Part shown: piece by piece, positions 49,901 through 57,384 of the stretch
How positions within the stretch are numbered: position 1 is the first letter of the stretch
How the letters are laid out: every line of letters begins with the position of its first letter
IMG/VR virus record: IMGVR_UViG_3300020456_000177
Coordinates: 1 to 64,000 of that record
Length of the DNA: 64,000 nt
Reading direction: 5' to 3' (one strand)
Source of the DNA: a virus
Program-made: the position numbers and the translations under genes
The notes under the pieces: model-generated
Told to the model about the DNA's origin: nothing
The model's database searches: none
Seen by the model: only the letters and a program-made list of their open reading frames with translations

Positions 49901-52900
49901 AAATTGGATTAATAGTATTGGCAACTTGTGATCCTGTAAGATCTTTAACAAAAGTAGAAAGACCTGTGATTTGAACTACATCTTGATCGATAAGATCAAA
50001 ATTAACATCAGATACTAACTCTACCTCTTTGCTGTTCTTCCACTTAACAACAACATTTTCATAAATTTCGTCTGTGGAGGCAATACTGACAACTGACTTG
50101 CCAACAATACTAGAAACTTCAGCCGCAAGTCCTGTTCCTTCACCAGGTGCAAATTCGATGAAGTTAACAACATCACCAACACCATACTTACCATTACCAG
50201 TAGCAGCAACACTTACAGAATCAAAAGATCCTCTGGAAATGCTCTCAACAATTGCATCTTGAACAAATACCTTATATGGTTCAATAACAAAGTCATAAGA
50301 TGCTGCAGAATCACCAATCTTCTGTGGGAAGGTGTTTCTAACTAAATCAGAGTTATTAAAATCAAATGCCTGACTAATCTTAACAGCAGGATCAAGGTTC
50401 TCTGCAATAGGAGCACATCTATAGTGTGGTCCAACAAAGAATGGGAATTCTGGATTACCAATTGTGTCTATAGTAGCATAATATGCATAAACACCATTTG
50501 GAAACTCATTGGTAATTGCAAATCTACCATTATATTCATCAAGATCACCACTACCATCATAAACAAAGTCATCTACAAAGAATCCAGGTGGGAAGACTGT
50601 GGTGCTTGGTCTGTTGGTGATATTAGTGATAACAGAAGTATATCCTGTACCAACTCTCTTAATACCACTCTGAATGTTCTCTGGATCAACATATCCGTAA
50701 GATCCATAGATTGGAACACCATCATACGACCATCCAATGATTGGGGAGTGTGCTGAACCACCATCACCAAATTCTACTCTGAAAGTAGATCCATATCCAA
50801 TAGCAGCATACTCAAGACCATTCCTTGGAGTTGGGTTTACAATCTCACCACCATTATCATTAATCTTCGCAAACTTATTGACCTGCAGTTTCCTCACGAA
50901 ACCATTCAGAATGGCACCAGAACCGACTGAATTGACTTTGATACTAGTTGTATTGATATCATAGTTCTGTCCCTTTCCTAGGACCACTACGTCGGTTACA
51001 ACACCAACATTGTTGATCAGTGCTCTCAGTCTTGCACCGGTTCCTGTAGTGGCAATACCAACAGGACTAGAGGTGACTTCTAACTCTGGTGGTGAAGTAT
51101 ATCCACTACCACCATTTTGAACGAATGCATTTTCAATTCTACCATTAATAATGATAGGACTTACAGCAGCACCAGATCCACTAGTGACTGTAAGTTTGGG
51201 TACTTTCTCAAAATTAAGTGTTTCTGATCCATAATCAGAACCTTCTTCATACAGATATGCATCAACAATAGCACCACGGACAACAGGAGTAGCAGTGAAC
51301 TGTCCAGCGGTCTGTTGAGTTGTTACAGCATTGATAGTAACTTCAATGGCAGGATACTTAAAGATATGACTACCAACACCAACAGAGTCTAATGCAACAT
51401 GCTTACGTCTAATGTAGTCTGTGAGATTAGTTCCTCCAACACCAGCATTGGCAAGTCTAAATGACTTATTATCTACGGCAAGAACTTTATATCGAGTTGT
51501 TGTGCTAAGTCCAACTACTCCAGTATCGAAGAACTCATACTCTACAAAATCACCATCAGTAAAGTTATGGTTATTAAAGACAATAGTATCATTTGCAGTG
51601 TTTATACCTGTTGACTTAACAATGAGTTTCCTATTAGAATAACTCTGTCCAGGGTTAAGGATATTAATTCGATCTAGCTTAAGCTTCTTATTAGTAGTTC
51701 TGAACTTCATTAGTCCAGCATTGTTTTCAGTAGTAATACCAATAGTATTGATACCACTCTGTGCTTCTGCTTTAGTATTGAACAGTTGAACTGTTCTACT
51801 ATTAATGAATCTAGAGAAATAGATTTCACCTGATTGAAGAGTCAGGTTTTGAATAGCATCATTAGCAGAGTCTGTAGAAATACCAAGAGCAGGTGTTCCT
51901 AAGTCGTTGTATACAATAGAATCTCCTGTTTGGAAATTATGTACTGTATCAAAAGTAATTGTATTGTCAGCAGCAGATACACCACCACCGTTAGCAAGAC
52001 TATTAGCATTAAAGAATACTTCTCTAAATTCAGATGCTAAAGTAGCAGATGCTGTTGCACCCTCACCATTACCACCAGTAATATTGATAGAAACAATTTC
52101 TTCAATGTCAAAGCTTACTGGATCAACTTCAACATCAACAAAAGATCCACTAACAACTGGTTGTACTAATGCAGTTGTTCCTGTAGATACTTCTGGATCA
52201 CTTACTACTACAGAAGGTGCATTTGCAGCATCATAGTTAGATCCACCAGTAAAGATACCAACGTTGGTAATAGGACCATAGTAAACAGAATCATCAGACT
52301 TATAGTTTACAATTTCAACACCATTGATCAACATACCAGTTGGACCTGGTTCTGTTGTGGTATCATTACCACTCATCAAGTTTTGAGAAAGTGGGAACTT
52401 CTTCAGAAGCTTTTGTGGTTGAATCTCATCAACTCTTTGCTCAGAAAGAATAAATTCATGTGGTCCATTATTTGAAGGAGTAAATCTAACAAAAGATTGT
52501 GCATCCAAGAAAGATTTGGAAAGTGCTAGTTTTACTCTGTTTGGATTTGCACTATCAACATTTACATAATACGATCCAGTATGAAGACCAATAATTGGAG
52601 TTACTTCTGGATCATAGAATACCTCATCACCAGTTACAAAAGGAACATTTGCAGAAAATGCAAGGGTATCGTAATTTAAGGTATTGGAATCATATCCAAG
52701 GATTGCACCACTAGTTGTAGATGCCGTTGCAATATTGACTTTTGTCGTTACTGGTCTAATTTCATAAGATGGTAGTGAGTTTGATGCAACATAACCAAAA
52801 TCATTGTTTTCGTTATAAGCATTCAGAATATCTGAAGCAAGTGCGTCATTACCAGCAGATAAAGTAGAACCAACACTTGTTGCTTTGCTAATTCTCTTTC

Positions 52901-54503
52901 TAATGTCATACTTAAGATCTGTATTAATGCCAGTGAGATTTCCATTTACAGTAATGGCATTAGTGTTTAGATTGATCGTTTGAACTTCTAAATTAGTCGC
53001 ATCAATCTCTTGAGAAGATCTTCTTACAATATCAACACGGTCTCCTACCTTCAGACTGGATCTATCAATCGAAGATTGTACATTAAAGGTAGATCCATTG
53101 AAACTGGATACAAAATACCTTGAAGAGCTGTTATAGACCCAAGAGTTAAAGAATACTTTTTTGTAACTGATATCTTCATCACTATTGTCAATAACTTCTC
53201 CAAGATTTTTTACAGAAATGATAGAATTCTCTTCTGAAGAGAAAACATTATCATCTGTCTTCAATCCTTTCAATACACCGGTAAGGGTGAAGATTACTGG
53301 TTTGGTGAGATCATTATTTTCATATGCATATACCTGAAGATCTTGAATAATCTCAGATCTTGGATTAATGGCACTAGTAATTCCGGTACAACCCAAAAAT
53401 TGGGTAACTGTCTTGTCAGTATATGTGACAGTGCTCATTCCGACTTGGAATGTTCCAGATTGCGGGAATCCGATAGTGGAATCAACAGTAATTACAGAAT
53501 CGGTAGTTTCTGTGGTTCCAATAGTGAAACTACTGCCAGGAATGATAAAAGTGCCTTCTACAAGACTCTCATCACCAAATCCAGTGAATAGGGAAATCTT
53601 ATAGTAGGTTTGTCTGCCAATATCATCTGTGGTGCCTCTAGTAAAGATTTCTACTTCCGAGATGGGTCCACTAGCAGCACCAATACCGATATTGGTTTGT
53701 GCATCTTGGAAAAGAGTAGCACCGGAGATCAGTTTTGGATTTCCGCTGATTAGTTTGGCAACAACTACCTTTCTGCGAATAAATTCGGCAGAAGAAGGTC
53801 TCGAAAGGAATTGTTCCAGATCAATGACCTTGGAATCTACACCAAACAGAACTTTGAGCAGAATCTTGATCGATTCTTCCGTGCCTTTGCTCTGATATAA
53901 ACTTCTAGACTCTTTAATGAAATTATTGACACTCAGATCAGGAGCAAATGCTACATTCTCTAATCCGGGTGTATAAAGTCCTTTTAATTTGTTATAAAAC
54001 TCTTTCAGGAACAGAGCACTGAGATTTTGTACTGCAGTGCCGTTAGAATGGTCAGCCGCAACACTTGTGGAGAATACTAACTCCTCTGGTTGGTTTGGAG
54101 CATGATAAGATGTAATACCGGAGAATCCACGGACACATCCCGTGAAAGAATTCGTTGTTACTCCAGTATATGTGATAATTTCATCATTTAAACGGAAAAG
54201 TCCGTATTCTTCAGGGAATCCTTTCGTATTAGTTACAAAAATCTCCGTATCTGTGCTATTAACAGCAGAAGATACCGTAGACATCCCGACAATGATCTCG
54301 GGAGTCAATTTATCAAGTTTTAGATACTTATCTAAGTTCTCAGCAATATCTACAGGACCACCAGCATACTCTTGAGACGTATAGTACGATCTCAGAAAAT
54401 CCACTACAAGTGGATTCTCATCTTTGATAAACTCAGGCAGTTGACTGTCTACAACTTGCTGAATTTTAACTCTAGATTCGAATACGGAATTCGTGTTTAT
54501 CAT
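40956..54503 (-). CDS. 7: Giant baseplate wedge protein, gp7-like
   Basis: A 4515-aa protein, over four times T4 gp7 (1032 aa), in the gp7 position between gp6 and gp8. Residues about 15-260 resemble the C-terminal part of T4 gp7: IKDENPLVVDFLRSYY, then LYQSKGTEESIKILLKVLFG. A YHYH-type domain lies near 1215-1370 (HSPIIGWSYDGVPIYG, VYAYYATID). HxFxTGDxVxY modules recur between about 600 and 2000. Three long repeats with MTVTxxxHxL...GDxVRLxNxxF lie near 3340-3750. A beta-propeller-like region (PDGERLYVLDG, STDGTRMYVIGQG, STNGEKMLVIGAD) lies near 4100-4355. It overlaps gp6 by ATGA. Confidence 0.85.
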   Translation of the reverse strand: MINTNSVFESRVKIQQVVDSQLPEFIKDENPLVVDFLRSYYTSQEYAGGPVDIAENLDKYLKLDKLTPEIIVGMSTVSSAVNSTDTEIFVTNTKGFPEEYGLFRLNDEIITYTGVTTNSFTGCVRGFSGITSYHAPNQPEELVFSTSVAADHSNGTAVQNLSALFLKEFYNKLKGLYTPGLENVAFAPDLSVNNFIKESRSLYQSKGTEESIKILLKVLFGVDSKVIDLEQFLSRPSSAEFIRRKVVVAKLISGNPKLISGATLFQDAQTNIGIGAASGPISEVEIFTRGTTDDIGRQTYYKISLFTGFGDESLVEGTFIIPGSSFTIGTTETTDSVITVDSTIGFPQSGTFQVGMSTVTYTDKTVTQFLGCTGITSAINPRSEIIQDLQVYAYENNDLTKPVIFTLTGVLKGLKTDDNVFSSEENSIISVKNLGEVIDNSDEDISYKKVFFNSWVYNSSSRYFVSSFNGSTFNVQSSIDRSSLKVGDRVDIVRRSSQEIDATNLEVQTINLNTNAITVNGNLTGINTDLKYDIRKRISKATSVGSTLSAGNDALASDILNAYNENNDFGYVASNSLPSYEIRPVTTKVNIATASTTSGAILGYDSNTLNYDTLAFSANVPFVTGDEVFYDPEVTPIIGLHTGSYYVNVDSANPNRVKLALSKSFLDAQSFVRFTPSNNGPHEFILSEQRVDEIQPQKLLKKFPLSQNLMSGNDTTTEPGPTGMLINGVEIVNYKSDDSVYYGPITNVGIFTGGSNYDAANAPSVVVSDPEVSTGTTALVQPVVSGSFVDVEVDPVSFDIEEIVSINITGGNGEGATASATLASEFREVFFNANSLANGGGVSAADNTITFDTVHNFQTGDSIVYNDLGTPALGISTDSANDAIQNLTLQSGEIYFSRFINSRTVQLFNTKAEAQSGINTIGITTENNAGLMKFRTTNKKLKLDRINILNPGQSYSNRKLIVKSTGINTANDTIVFNNHNFTDGDFVEYEFFDTGVVGLSTTTRYKVLAVDNKSFRLANAGVGGTNLTDYIRRKHVALDSVGVGSHIFKYPAIEVTINAVTTQQTAGQFTATPVVRGAIVDAYLYEEGSDYGSETLNFEKVPKLTVTSGSGAAVSPIIINGRIENAFVQNGGSGYTSPPELEVTSSPVGIATTGTGARLRALINNVGVVTDVVVLGKGQNYDINTTSIKVNSVGSGAILNGFVRKLQVNKFAKINDNGGEIVNPTPRNGLEYAAIGYGSTFRVEFGDGGSAHSPIIGWSYDGVPIYGSYGYVDPENIQSGIKRVGTGYTSVITNITNRPSTTVFPPGFFVDDFVYDGSGDLDEYNGRFAITNEFPNGVYAYYATIDTIGNPEFPFFVGPHYRCAPIAENLDPAVKISQAFDFNNSDLVRNTFPQKIGDSAASYDFVIEPYKVFVQDAIVESISRGSFDSVSVAATGNGKYGVGDVVNFIEFAPGEGTGLAAEVSSIVGKSVVSIASTDEIYENVVVKWKNSKEVELVSDVNFDLIDQDVVQITGLSTFVKDLTGSQVANTINPISNLVVGFGTTGVSGMVTDISVANIPVSIGNSIKVSTETLGVLNVFDADGIIRVKRYPSETANGGVAHTATESVSYLPQAFTVNVETPYFESKDQDVIYFNPFESIGIGITAGFTTARSYQFNGVTTTRTIQTQNIFLPNHPFVTNQHLAYVGSGTSTIGISTSPTGNRFDMPADVFAIKTSKDTIGIATVLNGDKVYFRDVTNTDFYDYVLQSQYQQITADVKKVTATVTTGEDHNLENADVIKLDLKSNLTRGVGAGSSIVLKIAKDNLLVNPVAISSAGVNTSTNVITLTDHEYSTGDKVFYESTEVIGGLTTGTFYIYTIDKDNFSLGETERDIQVFPPNIVSLTSVGGTSQSIARINPPLSVYKNDDVVFNLEDTSLTGFEFKIYYDQDFFNSTVSTGQTDSFLINSSGTIGSAGAALTVSYSTNFPEILYYNVERSGFISTADKTVTGYNEIQYNNSVFSGEYSISGVTSTTYGINLTHVPERVSYASTECDLLKYTTKSTSANGSIDKVDLIFPGLDYKKFPSISSITSGLGTDTVLRLNSSTVGKLDTVRLLTPGFSYPSDKTLSPEASIPNELNVRDYQTLFSVSILSGGRNFQTPPNVILYNPSTNEVVPDFQGSTELAGNSVSPTVDGVPGVRIDKNPVGLEDDVVYEAYTVNNDNGVSIVSVASTQNNNVTLQIATPVLGFTTAPFQVGDSIFVEGIGMGGTTGEGHNSADYGYQKFTVASYDSTSNPNLLTYNLNSFVSAGASVGVAQTTPSLFAQVILAEDLPILRVTKQNARFEPGELLYVNSDFSNGSTDLTVISFNDLTGKLNISGSTRIESGDTLTGGTSGSKCTIDNVVSYVGSFEIDAFSDVTRGWKDDIGKLSEDYSVMGDNDYYQRMSYSIQSEKTFDDVISYVNENVHPSGFKNFKDMQLTPSASLLNGQNVGASLTTAQEEPFLVLDVIADEGALRVDTINDFDFARDVDATTTTSKSIDLENIRITDYILNKTNRVIPIDDISGQFLGGPQDEFLSYADVFQFASGRRTNKFLVQTRNITENDELNVREVILVANSNNTYTLEKAGAGDSIGEYDGSYDGVQYALRFSPNDPDDVDYEIKALQTIFTNNTGFGSQAIGFVDLYSQQVTIGAANTSTILGFTTAITDTIYGSFEIYDSTDDRTDYVEVVLTHNDDDTHLTEVAAFNTNVGLNGLSGPFIGTFGSDLTSGVMNLVYHNDGANEVTVKSQIIGIGTTATGIGTYRFAPQGTPAGAERTGRFESNFALVTGGTKTKIAGISSTVDGSAKALVRVSIGETQAIHQVYITNDSTSQVETDVASFAYASVNDVNGIGTFSAEYSNDGVDIMFHPDYSGDIEAQTFSEIIYTELDQNSNDDGVGGTTYGGITQQALHSVYFGLNQRDKTAFEAKHNGSPIYAKTLDPSNTGILSTTTGTFTMDHFFYSGEELQYRAESNLAGVAGTGIVYQSGAGTTARLPETVYAIRLNQGRFRVAISTANALAGTAATFTAVGSGNQHIFSMVKRASKTLLTIDNIAQGPISRTPFEEQTMHAVGAGTSIIQLSGIASARANDILRINDEYMRITTVGLGSTNASGITGLSTLPLAEVTRGYVGSSAVAHGQFDTVTLYRGAFNIIDSTIHFTEPPRGPGITRLNDRNLPLPRSSFQGRVYLRKDYDTNAVFDDIADEFDGTKSNFILTSDKQNITGIGTTGGNGVVFINGIFQSPSSPNNPDNNFGITESSGISSITFTGVRSDTGQIIDPSDINKNQLPRGGVPITFGSTTGLGFAPLVPAEVIPTVTLGQLTAVSGVSTTSPNVSITNVNYDNVTGVMTVTAANHELTVGDKIRLRNIQFTCPANGPFTNNFTYPSDKGVSFDISSFVYDNLTGLSTVGLTSAHNFRVGRMVHLEGIEFSCAAPHAGVTTTIFPDGSSGRKAVDINKYPIIGIAGTNSFLVNVGVCTIPHNYVGNGTAFEVKPTGPYYATKILSDSQFETQVGIVTFAHTYNTGGTVAKWNNATFGSGYSTVTAPAIAVTEAGHTGAEALVSATVGAGGTLIFTINQAGSGYVDPTINIAPPSYDNLTIEGVSRLSVGATTEVGLGMSVTVGVLGINTHYNNIPIVDFDYTDTIGIATVSAVGHGFTSGDVVRLKNLQFSPAAPVGSGGTIFPHSDISVDYTVLQYVDENRFTVNIGIADTQGVGYAYSAGTGGVAISGVGATMFEVKQFDIPKRGYGFLKGDVFRITGITTDPTAGDNYQDFTLTIVDAFQDNFASWQFGELDYIDSVKAFQDGINARFPLAYNDQLISFETDPTDPDSVLIDIKYLLLVFVNGILQVPGESYEFFGGTSILFSEAPAPEDNVDIFFYRGTGGDDSFLKDVYETLKPGDEVRLKRTPLIEKNDAAYDFSNFSQEYKRTIVGIKSSSEIETTLYRGEGVNTVEPKPLSWTKQKVDKFLGGTWIPKARDSIEAQVYPTAKIISNVVSTGTTQIFVDNNELFLGATGNTNELGAIMISGFSTAGIGSTTTVPTEVITGILPGGVRGYQGIVTGIQTSFARLEEFTGFDVSKTVYRKQLGLTDGTNNDPQGLFIRPDGERLYVLDGNTLRVTAWNLSTAFELDTATIDNTNHIGIGTQLQSVFDLDFSTDGTRMYVIGQGAAAPFVFQVNQFNLTTPWELTSVLPAGVSTNTTISNQGQLHRSLQVVNSGQQMITLSPSQACFRNYDFGTNFDITTISFGSSIAVTDDAAPSDFNFSTNGEKMLVIGADTQRFLEYNLTSGWDISTLGIGSTSSYVLGAGVSHSSTIKPDGERVFLVSNAGVGSQFHFSVPPAGLGLIFQLDLTDVPGGLAERQELVRGYRMLVYDTAVGTGVTTIVGSAISTGIGTDNVIGISSNNLDNIYEVYYSQFDGTNGIATCFVDPATNIVGIATTGDYHNPAGKMTWGRITGYDRGTPAVNILPDGNHFDVGMSTYPTFQRRNSGLRDTGALKKSL

Positions 54504-56407
54504 TGTCTACTTAATTGTCCGTTAGTATAACTGGATGCTACTGGGAAACCAACTCCTGAAATTTGTTCACCTGATGCAATGGTGTCCCTTGCCATATTTA
54601 TGGTGCTATTCGAGATATCTAGTTGCAAATACAGGTCTTTCAGACCAATCACATCATTGGACTCTGGAACTGCCTGAATTTCAATAATATCGTCATTTTT
54701 AACAGTAGATGTAATATTGATGGCATTAATAATAATTTCACCCTTCATGTAGTCCACTGTACCGGCATTAGGAACGACAACAACGGGTCCAGACTCAGAT
54801 TCCTTAACAACAGAGATTACACCCGTCTTATAACCGGTATTAGGCACGTCTGTGAAGAATACTACTTCAGAGGATCCCTCTACAGTAAATCCTGTGCTCT
54901 TAATATTGAATCCTTCAGATACAACGTGGAATTGGTTGCCATAGCAAATCTCATATTGAGTATACTGGTTAATCAGTGCTCTCAAATTGCGTCTAATAAT
55001 GATATTTGTGATATTTGACGTAATTGCATAATTCGTATCGTCAATAACCTTGATTGCTCTGCTATATTTGAATCTACCACCAAAAGCATTCAAATCAACC
55101 GAATCTGAGTAACTATTCAGACTAGAAACAACATCAGTCTTAAGTTGATTAGCATCAGTAACCTTACTTGTGTCGTAGAATACTGTAGAATCCAATTCTA
55201 CGTACAAAAGCTTCAAATCTTCGATTCTTTGGTTTACACCTGCAACAGTATACTTCTTCAAATCTTGTAAAATCTCACTTTTGGTGAAATCCGACAAAAA
55301 TGTGCCATTTTTTGGTTTAATGCTCAAAACGACTGTTCCAAATTCTGGTGGATCCAGTTCTTCACCACCTACAACAGAAACAGACTCAGTATCTGGATAC
55401 ACTCTCTGCACGATTGCCTCATAATCTCTTGCAGTGACTGCTCTATACTGAGAAGAGTATAATCTAGGTGCAAAATACTTGATAGACTCAACTGGTTCAA
55501 TATCAGCACCGTTAATGGCACTTTGATTAGTAGTTACGGTAACTGTATTCGATGGTAAGAAAGAAACCATCAAACTATTCTCTACAGTTCCTACAAATGA
55601 GAAGTTTGCGGCACCATTTCCGGTTGTTCCATCACTAATGATGTAAGATACTTCGATTACTGCTCCATTTTCTAATTTTTTACCGAAAATTCCGTCACCA
55701 AACAGCAATTCGTATCTTTCATCCGCAATCTCTTGCAATAAGTAGATTTCTGAAATGGAAGAAATATCAATAATGTTCTCTACTTGTCTATATTCTCTTC
55801 CTGTAGTTTCTTGAGGTCCTTTTACAGTAACTCTGATCGTACTTGTGTCAATTCCAGGGTTATCAAGGATAAACCTCTGATCCTCCGATTGGTTGACCGT
55901 GAATGCCTTTGTAAGGAGTGTTCCTTGGTAGATATCGATATTGTTAAACGTAGACCTTCTAGGTCCATTTCCGTTGGTTGCAGCACCAGTCAATACTGTG
56001 GTTGTTGTGATGTCCTCAGGAATGGAAAATACAACAGATGTGTTATCTTGAGCACCAACACAGACCAAACCCTTCTTTAAAGTGGTCGATGGACTAGTTC
56101 CAGTGAATTCAATGTTGAAACTCACCTGCGCCGTCGCAGATTTTCTGGATCTAGGGACATAACCAATGTTTCTTGCCAAAGAAACTACGTTTTCACGCAC
56201 AGTTGCCGAATCGATGAACGATTCATTGACAACCATGTTAGAATTGAACGCAGTAATGTACGTATTATACGCAAGCGTGTCAATTAAAACGGAAAAATTT
56301 GATCCTTCAAAGTCAAAATCCGTAAAATTGGAGTTTGAACGCAAATAAGACTTAATTTGCGTCTTTATTTGATCAAAATCTAGATCTGTAAACTTAGTTA
56401 ATGGCAT
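54500..56407 (-). CDS. 6: Baseplate wedge protein (gp6)
   Basis: A 635-aa wedge protein (T4 gp6 is 660 aa), J-like fold. Diagnostic: TDLDFDQIKTQIKSYLRSN, then FEGSNFSVLIDTLAYNTY, FIDSATVRENVVSLARNIGYVPRS and APRLYSSQYRAVTARDYEAIV. It begins one base after the gp25 stop. Its last 100 nt contain a likely late promoter for gp7-like. Confidence 0.96.
   Translation of the reverse strand: MPLTKFTDLDFDQIKTQIKSYLRSNSNFTDFDFEGSNFSVLIDTLAYNTYITAFNSNMVVNESFIDSATVRENVVSLARNIGYVPRSRKSATAQVSFNIEFTGTSPSTTLKKGLVCVGAQDNTSVVFSIPEDITTTTVLTGAATNGNGPRRSTFNNIDIYQGTLLTKAFTVNQSEDQRFILDNPGIDTSTIRVTVKGPQETTGREYRQVENIIDISSISEIYLLQEIADERYELLFGDGIFGKKLENGAVIEVSYIISDGTTGNGAANFSFVGTVENSLMVSFLPSNTVTVTTNQSAINGADIEPVESIKYFAPRLYSSQYRAVTARDYEAIVQRVYPDTESVSVVGGEELDPPEFGTVVLSIKPKNGTFLSDFTKSEILQDLKKYTVAGVNQRIEDLKLLYVELDSTVFYDTSKVTDANQLKTDVVSSLNSYSDSVDLNAFGGRFKYSRAIKVIDDTNYAITSNITNIIIRRNLRALINQYTQYEICYGNQFHVVSEGFNIKSTGFTVEGSSEVVFFTDVPNTGYKTGVISVVKESESGPVVVVPNAGTVDYMKGEIIINAINITSTVKNDDIIEIQAVPESNDVIGLKDLYLQLDISNSTINMARDTIASGEQISGVGFPVASSYTNGQLSRQ
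54595..54602 (-). promoter_or_regulatory. Probable late promoter inside gp6 for gp7-like
   Basis: Minus-strand CATAAATA, about 92 bp before the gp7-like ATG, within the gp6 coding region. No other late site precedes the giant gene. Confidence 0.5.
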
Positions 56408-56408
56408 T

Positions 56409-56810
56409 TTATCTCGTTACCTCAAGTAAAAAAGAGATATTTTGGGGTGGAAGGTCTTGTCCAACAATATCGAATGCTACAGTTACCTCAAAACTGTTAT
56501 CATCGGGTCTTGGTTCGACTGAAACGTTCAAATTTGCCGCTCTTGGCTCATAATTGAGGATAGTTTCAGTAATTTGGTCTGTAATTATGGATGCAGTTCC
56601 ATAATCTACGAACTCAAACAAAGAACTCCTTACATTAGACCCCAAATCAGGGTTAAAAAACCTCTCAGTAGGAATTGTCTCGACCAGATTCCTTACTGAT
56701 CGAGCAATTGCACGTTCGTTTACCAATACTGGGAGGTCTTTTGTTACTGGGTGAGGTTTAAATGACAGTGAAATGTCTTTAAATGCTCTAGAAACCCTTG
56801 TCGAAGCCAT
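56409..56810 (-). CDS. 25: Baseplate wedge protein (gp25)
   Basis: A 133-aa protein (T4 gp25 is 132 aa), the lysozyme-like-named wedge component that nucleates sheath assembly. SFKPHPVTKDLPVLVNERAIARSVRNLV and ERFFNPDLGSNVRSSLFE are diagnostic. A late promoter (56839-56846) lies 28 bp upstream and leads the gp25-gp6-gp7 operon. Confidence 0.96.
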   Translation of the reverse strand: MASTRVSRAFKDISLSFKPHPVTKDLPVLVNERAIARSVRNLVETIPTERFFNPDLGSNVRSSLFEFVDYGTASIITDQITETILNYEPRAANLNVSVEPRPDDNSFEVTVAFDIVGQDLPPQNISFLLEVTR

Positions 56811-56838
56811 GAATAGGCATAATTTTAGATTATGAACC

Positions 56839-56846
56839 TATTTATT
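56839..56846 (-). promoter_or_regulatory. Late promoter for gp25
   Basis: Minus-strand AATAAATA, 28 bp before the gp25 ATG. It overlaps the end of the 81-aa gene. Confidence 0.7.
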
Positions 56847-57090
56847 ACCCATTACAGTAAGTTGGCTCAGTACCATATTCCCAATCATCATAGTCATCAT
56901 CATTGCGAATCTCTTCAGCAAGCATATTTTGACGTTTGATGTCATTTACATGATCACCAACGACTTCTCTAAGCATTTGTTCTTCTGGTTTTTTCATTGG
57001 TTTAGTCCAATAATCGGTAATTAATCCTCTAGTACCCCACATTGCTTCCATATAATCTGCATCTCTATCTGGATGTGGTTGAGTTGCCAT
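56845..57090 (-). CDS. Hypothetical 81-aa acidic protein
   Basis: An acidic, Asp-rich protein (MATQPHPDRDADYMEAMWG..., NDDDYDDWEYG) with a central helix EEQMLREVVGDHVNDIKRQ. I do not recognise a family. It is the first gene before gp25 and carries a strong GAGGGG Shine-Dalgarno sequence that lies inside a predicted hairpin (57098-57132), so its translation may be controlled. Confidence 0.65.
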   Translation of the reverse strand: MATQPHPDRDADYMEAMWGTRGLITDYWTKPMKKPEEQMLREVVGDHVNDIKRQNMLAEEIRNDDDYDDWEYGTEPTYCNG

Positions 57091-57097
57091 TAAGAAT

Positions 57098-57132
57098 CCC
57101 CTCTAGAGTTCGTTTCAGAACTTTTAGAGGGG
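57098..57132 (-). promoter_or_regulatory. Hairpin that hides the Shine-Dalgarno sequence of the 81-aa gene
   Basis: Minus-strand RNA forms an 8-bp stem (CCCCTCTA with TAGAGGGG) plus an inner 5-bp stem (AGTTC with GAACT). The 3' arm contains GAGGGG, eight bases before the ATG at 57090. There is no U-run after the stem, so it is not an intrinsic terminator. Confidence 0.7.
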
Positions 57133-57135
57133 TTG

Positions 57136-57384
57136 CTATCCCTTTTCATTATTTAGTTTTTCCTCTTTAACCTTCTTAAAATACAATTTATAGTATCTAC
57201 CCTTAATTTCTTCTAGAGTTTCCATATCTTCTTTGAAACCACAATACTTTAGTATCTGATATGCACTCTCAAGATCACTGATTACTCTTAAAATGTTGGT
57301 AGCATGCGGCTCCATACCACCAAATACGTATTTTCTAGAATCCTTTTCAATAAATTGGATACTTTCAGGTCTGTCTGTCCACAT
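57136..57384 (-). CDS. Hypothetical 82-aa protein
   Basis: A helical protein (ESAYQILKYCGFKEDMETLEEI, then a Lys-rich end) with no recognised domain. It overlaps the preceding gene by 20 nt and has a good GAGGAAAGG before its ATG, so the pair is co-translated. Confidence 0.6.
   Translation of the reverse strand: MWTDRPESIQFIEKDSRKYVFGGMEPHATNILRVISDLESAYQILKYCGFKEDMETLEEIKGRYYKLYFKKVKEEKLNNEKG

Noticed and set aside
57098-57132. Hairpin as an intrinsic terminator
   Set aside because: No U-run follows on the minus strand, and the stem contains the Shine-Dalgarno of the next gene.
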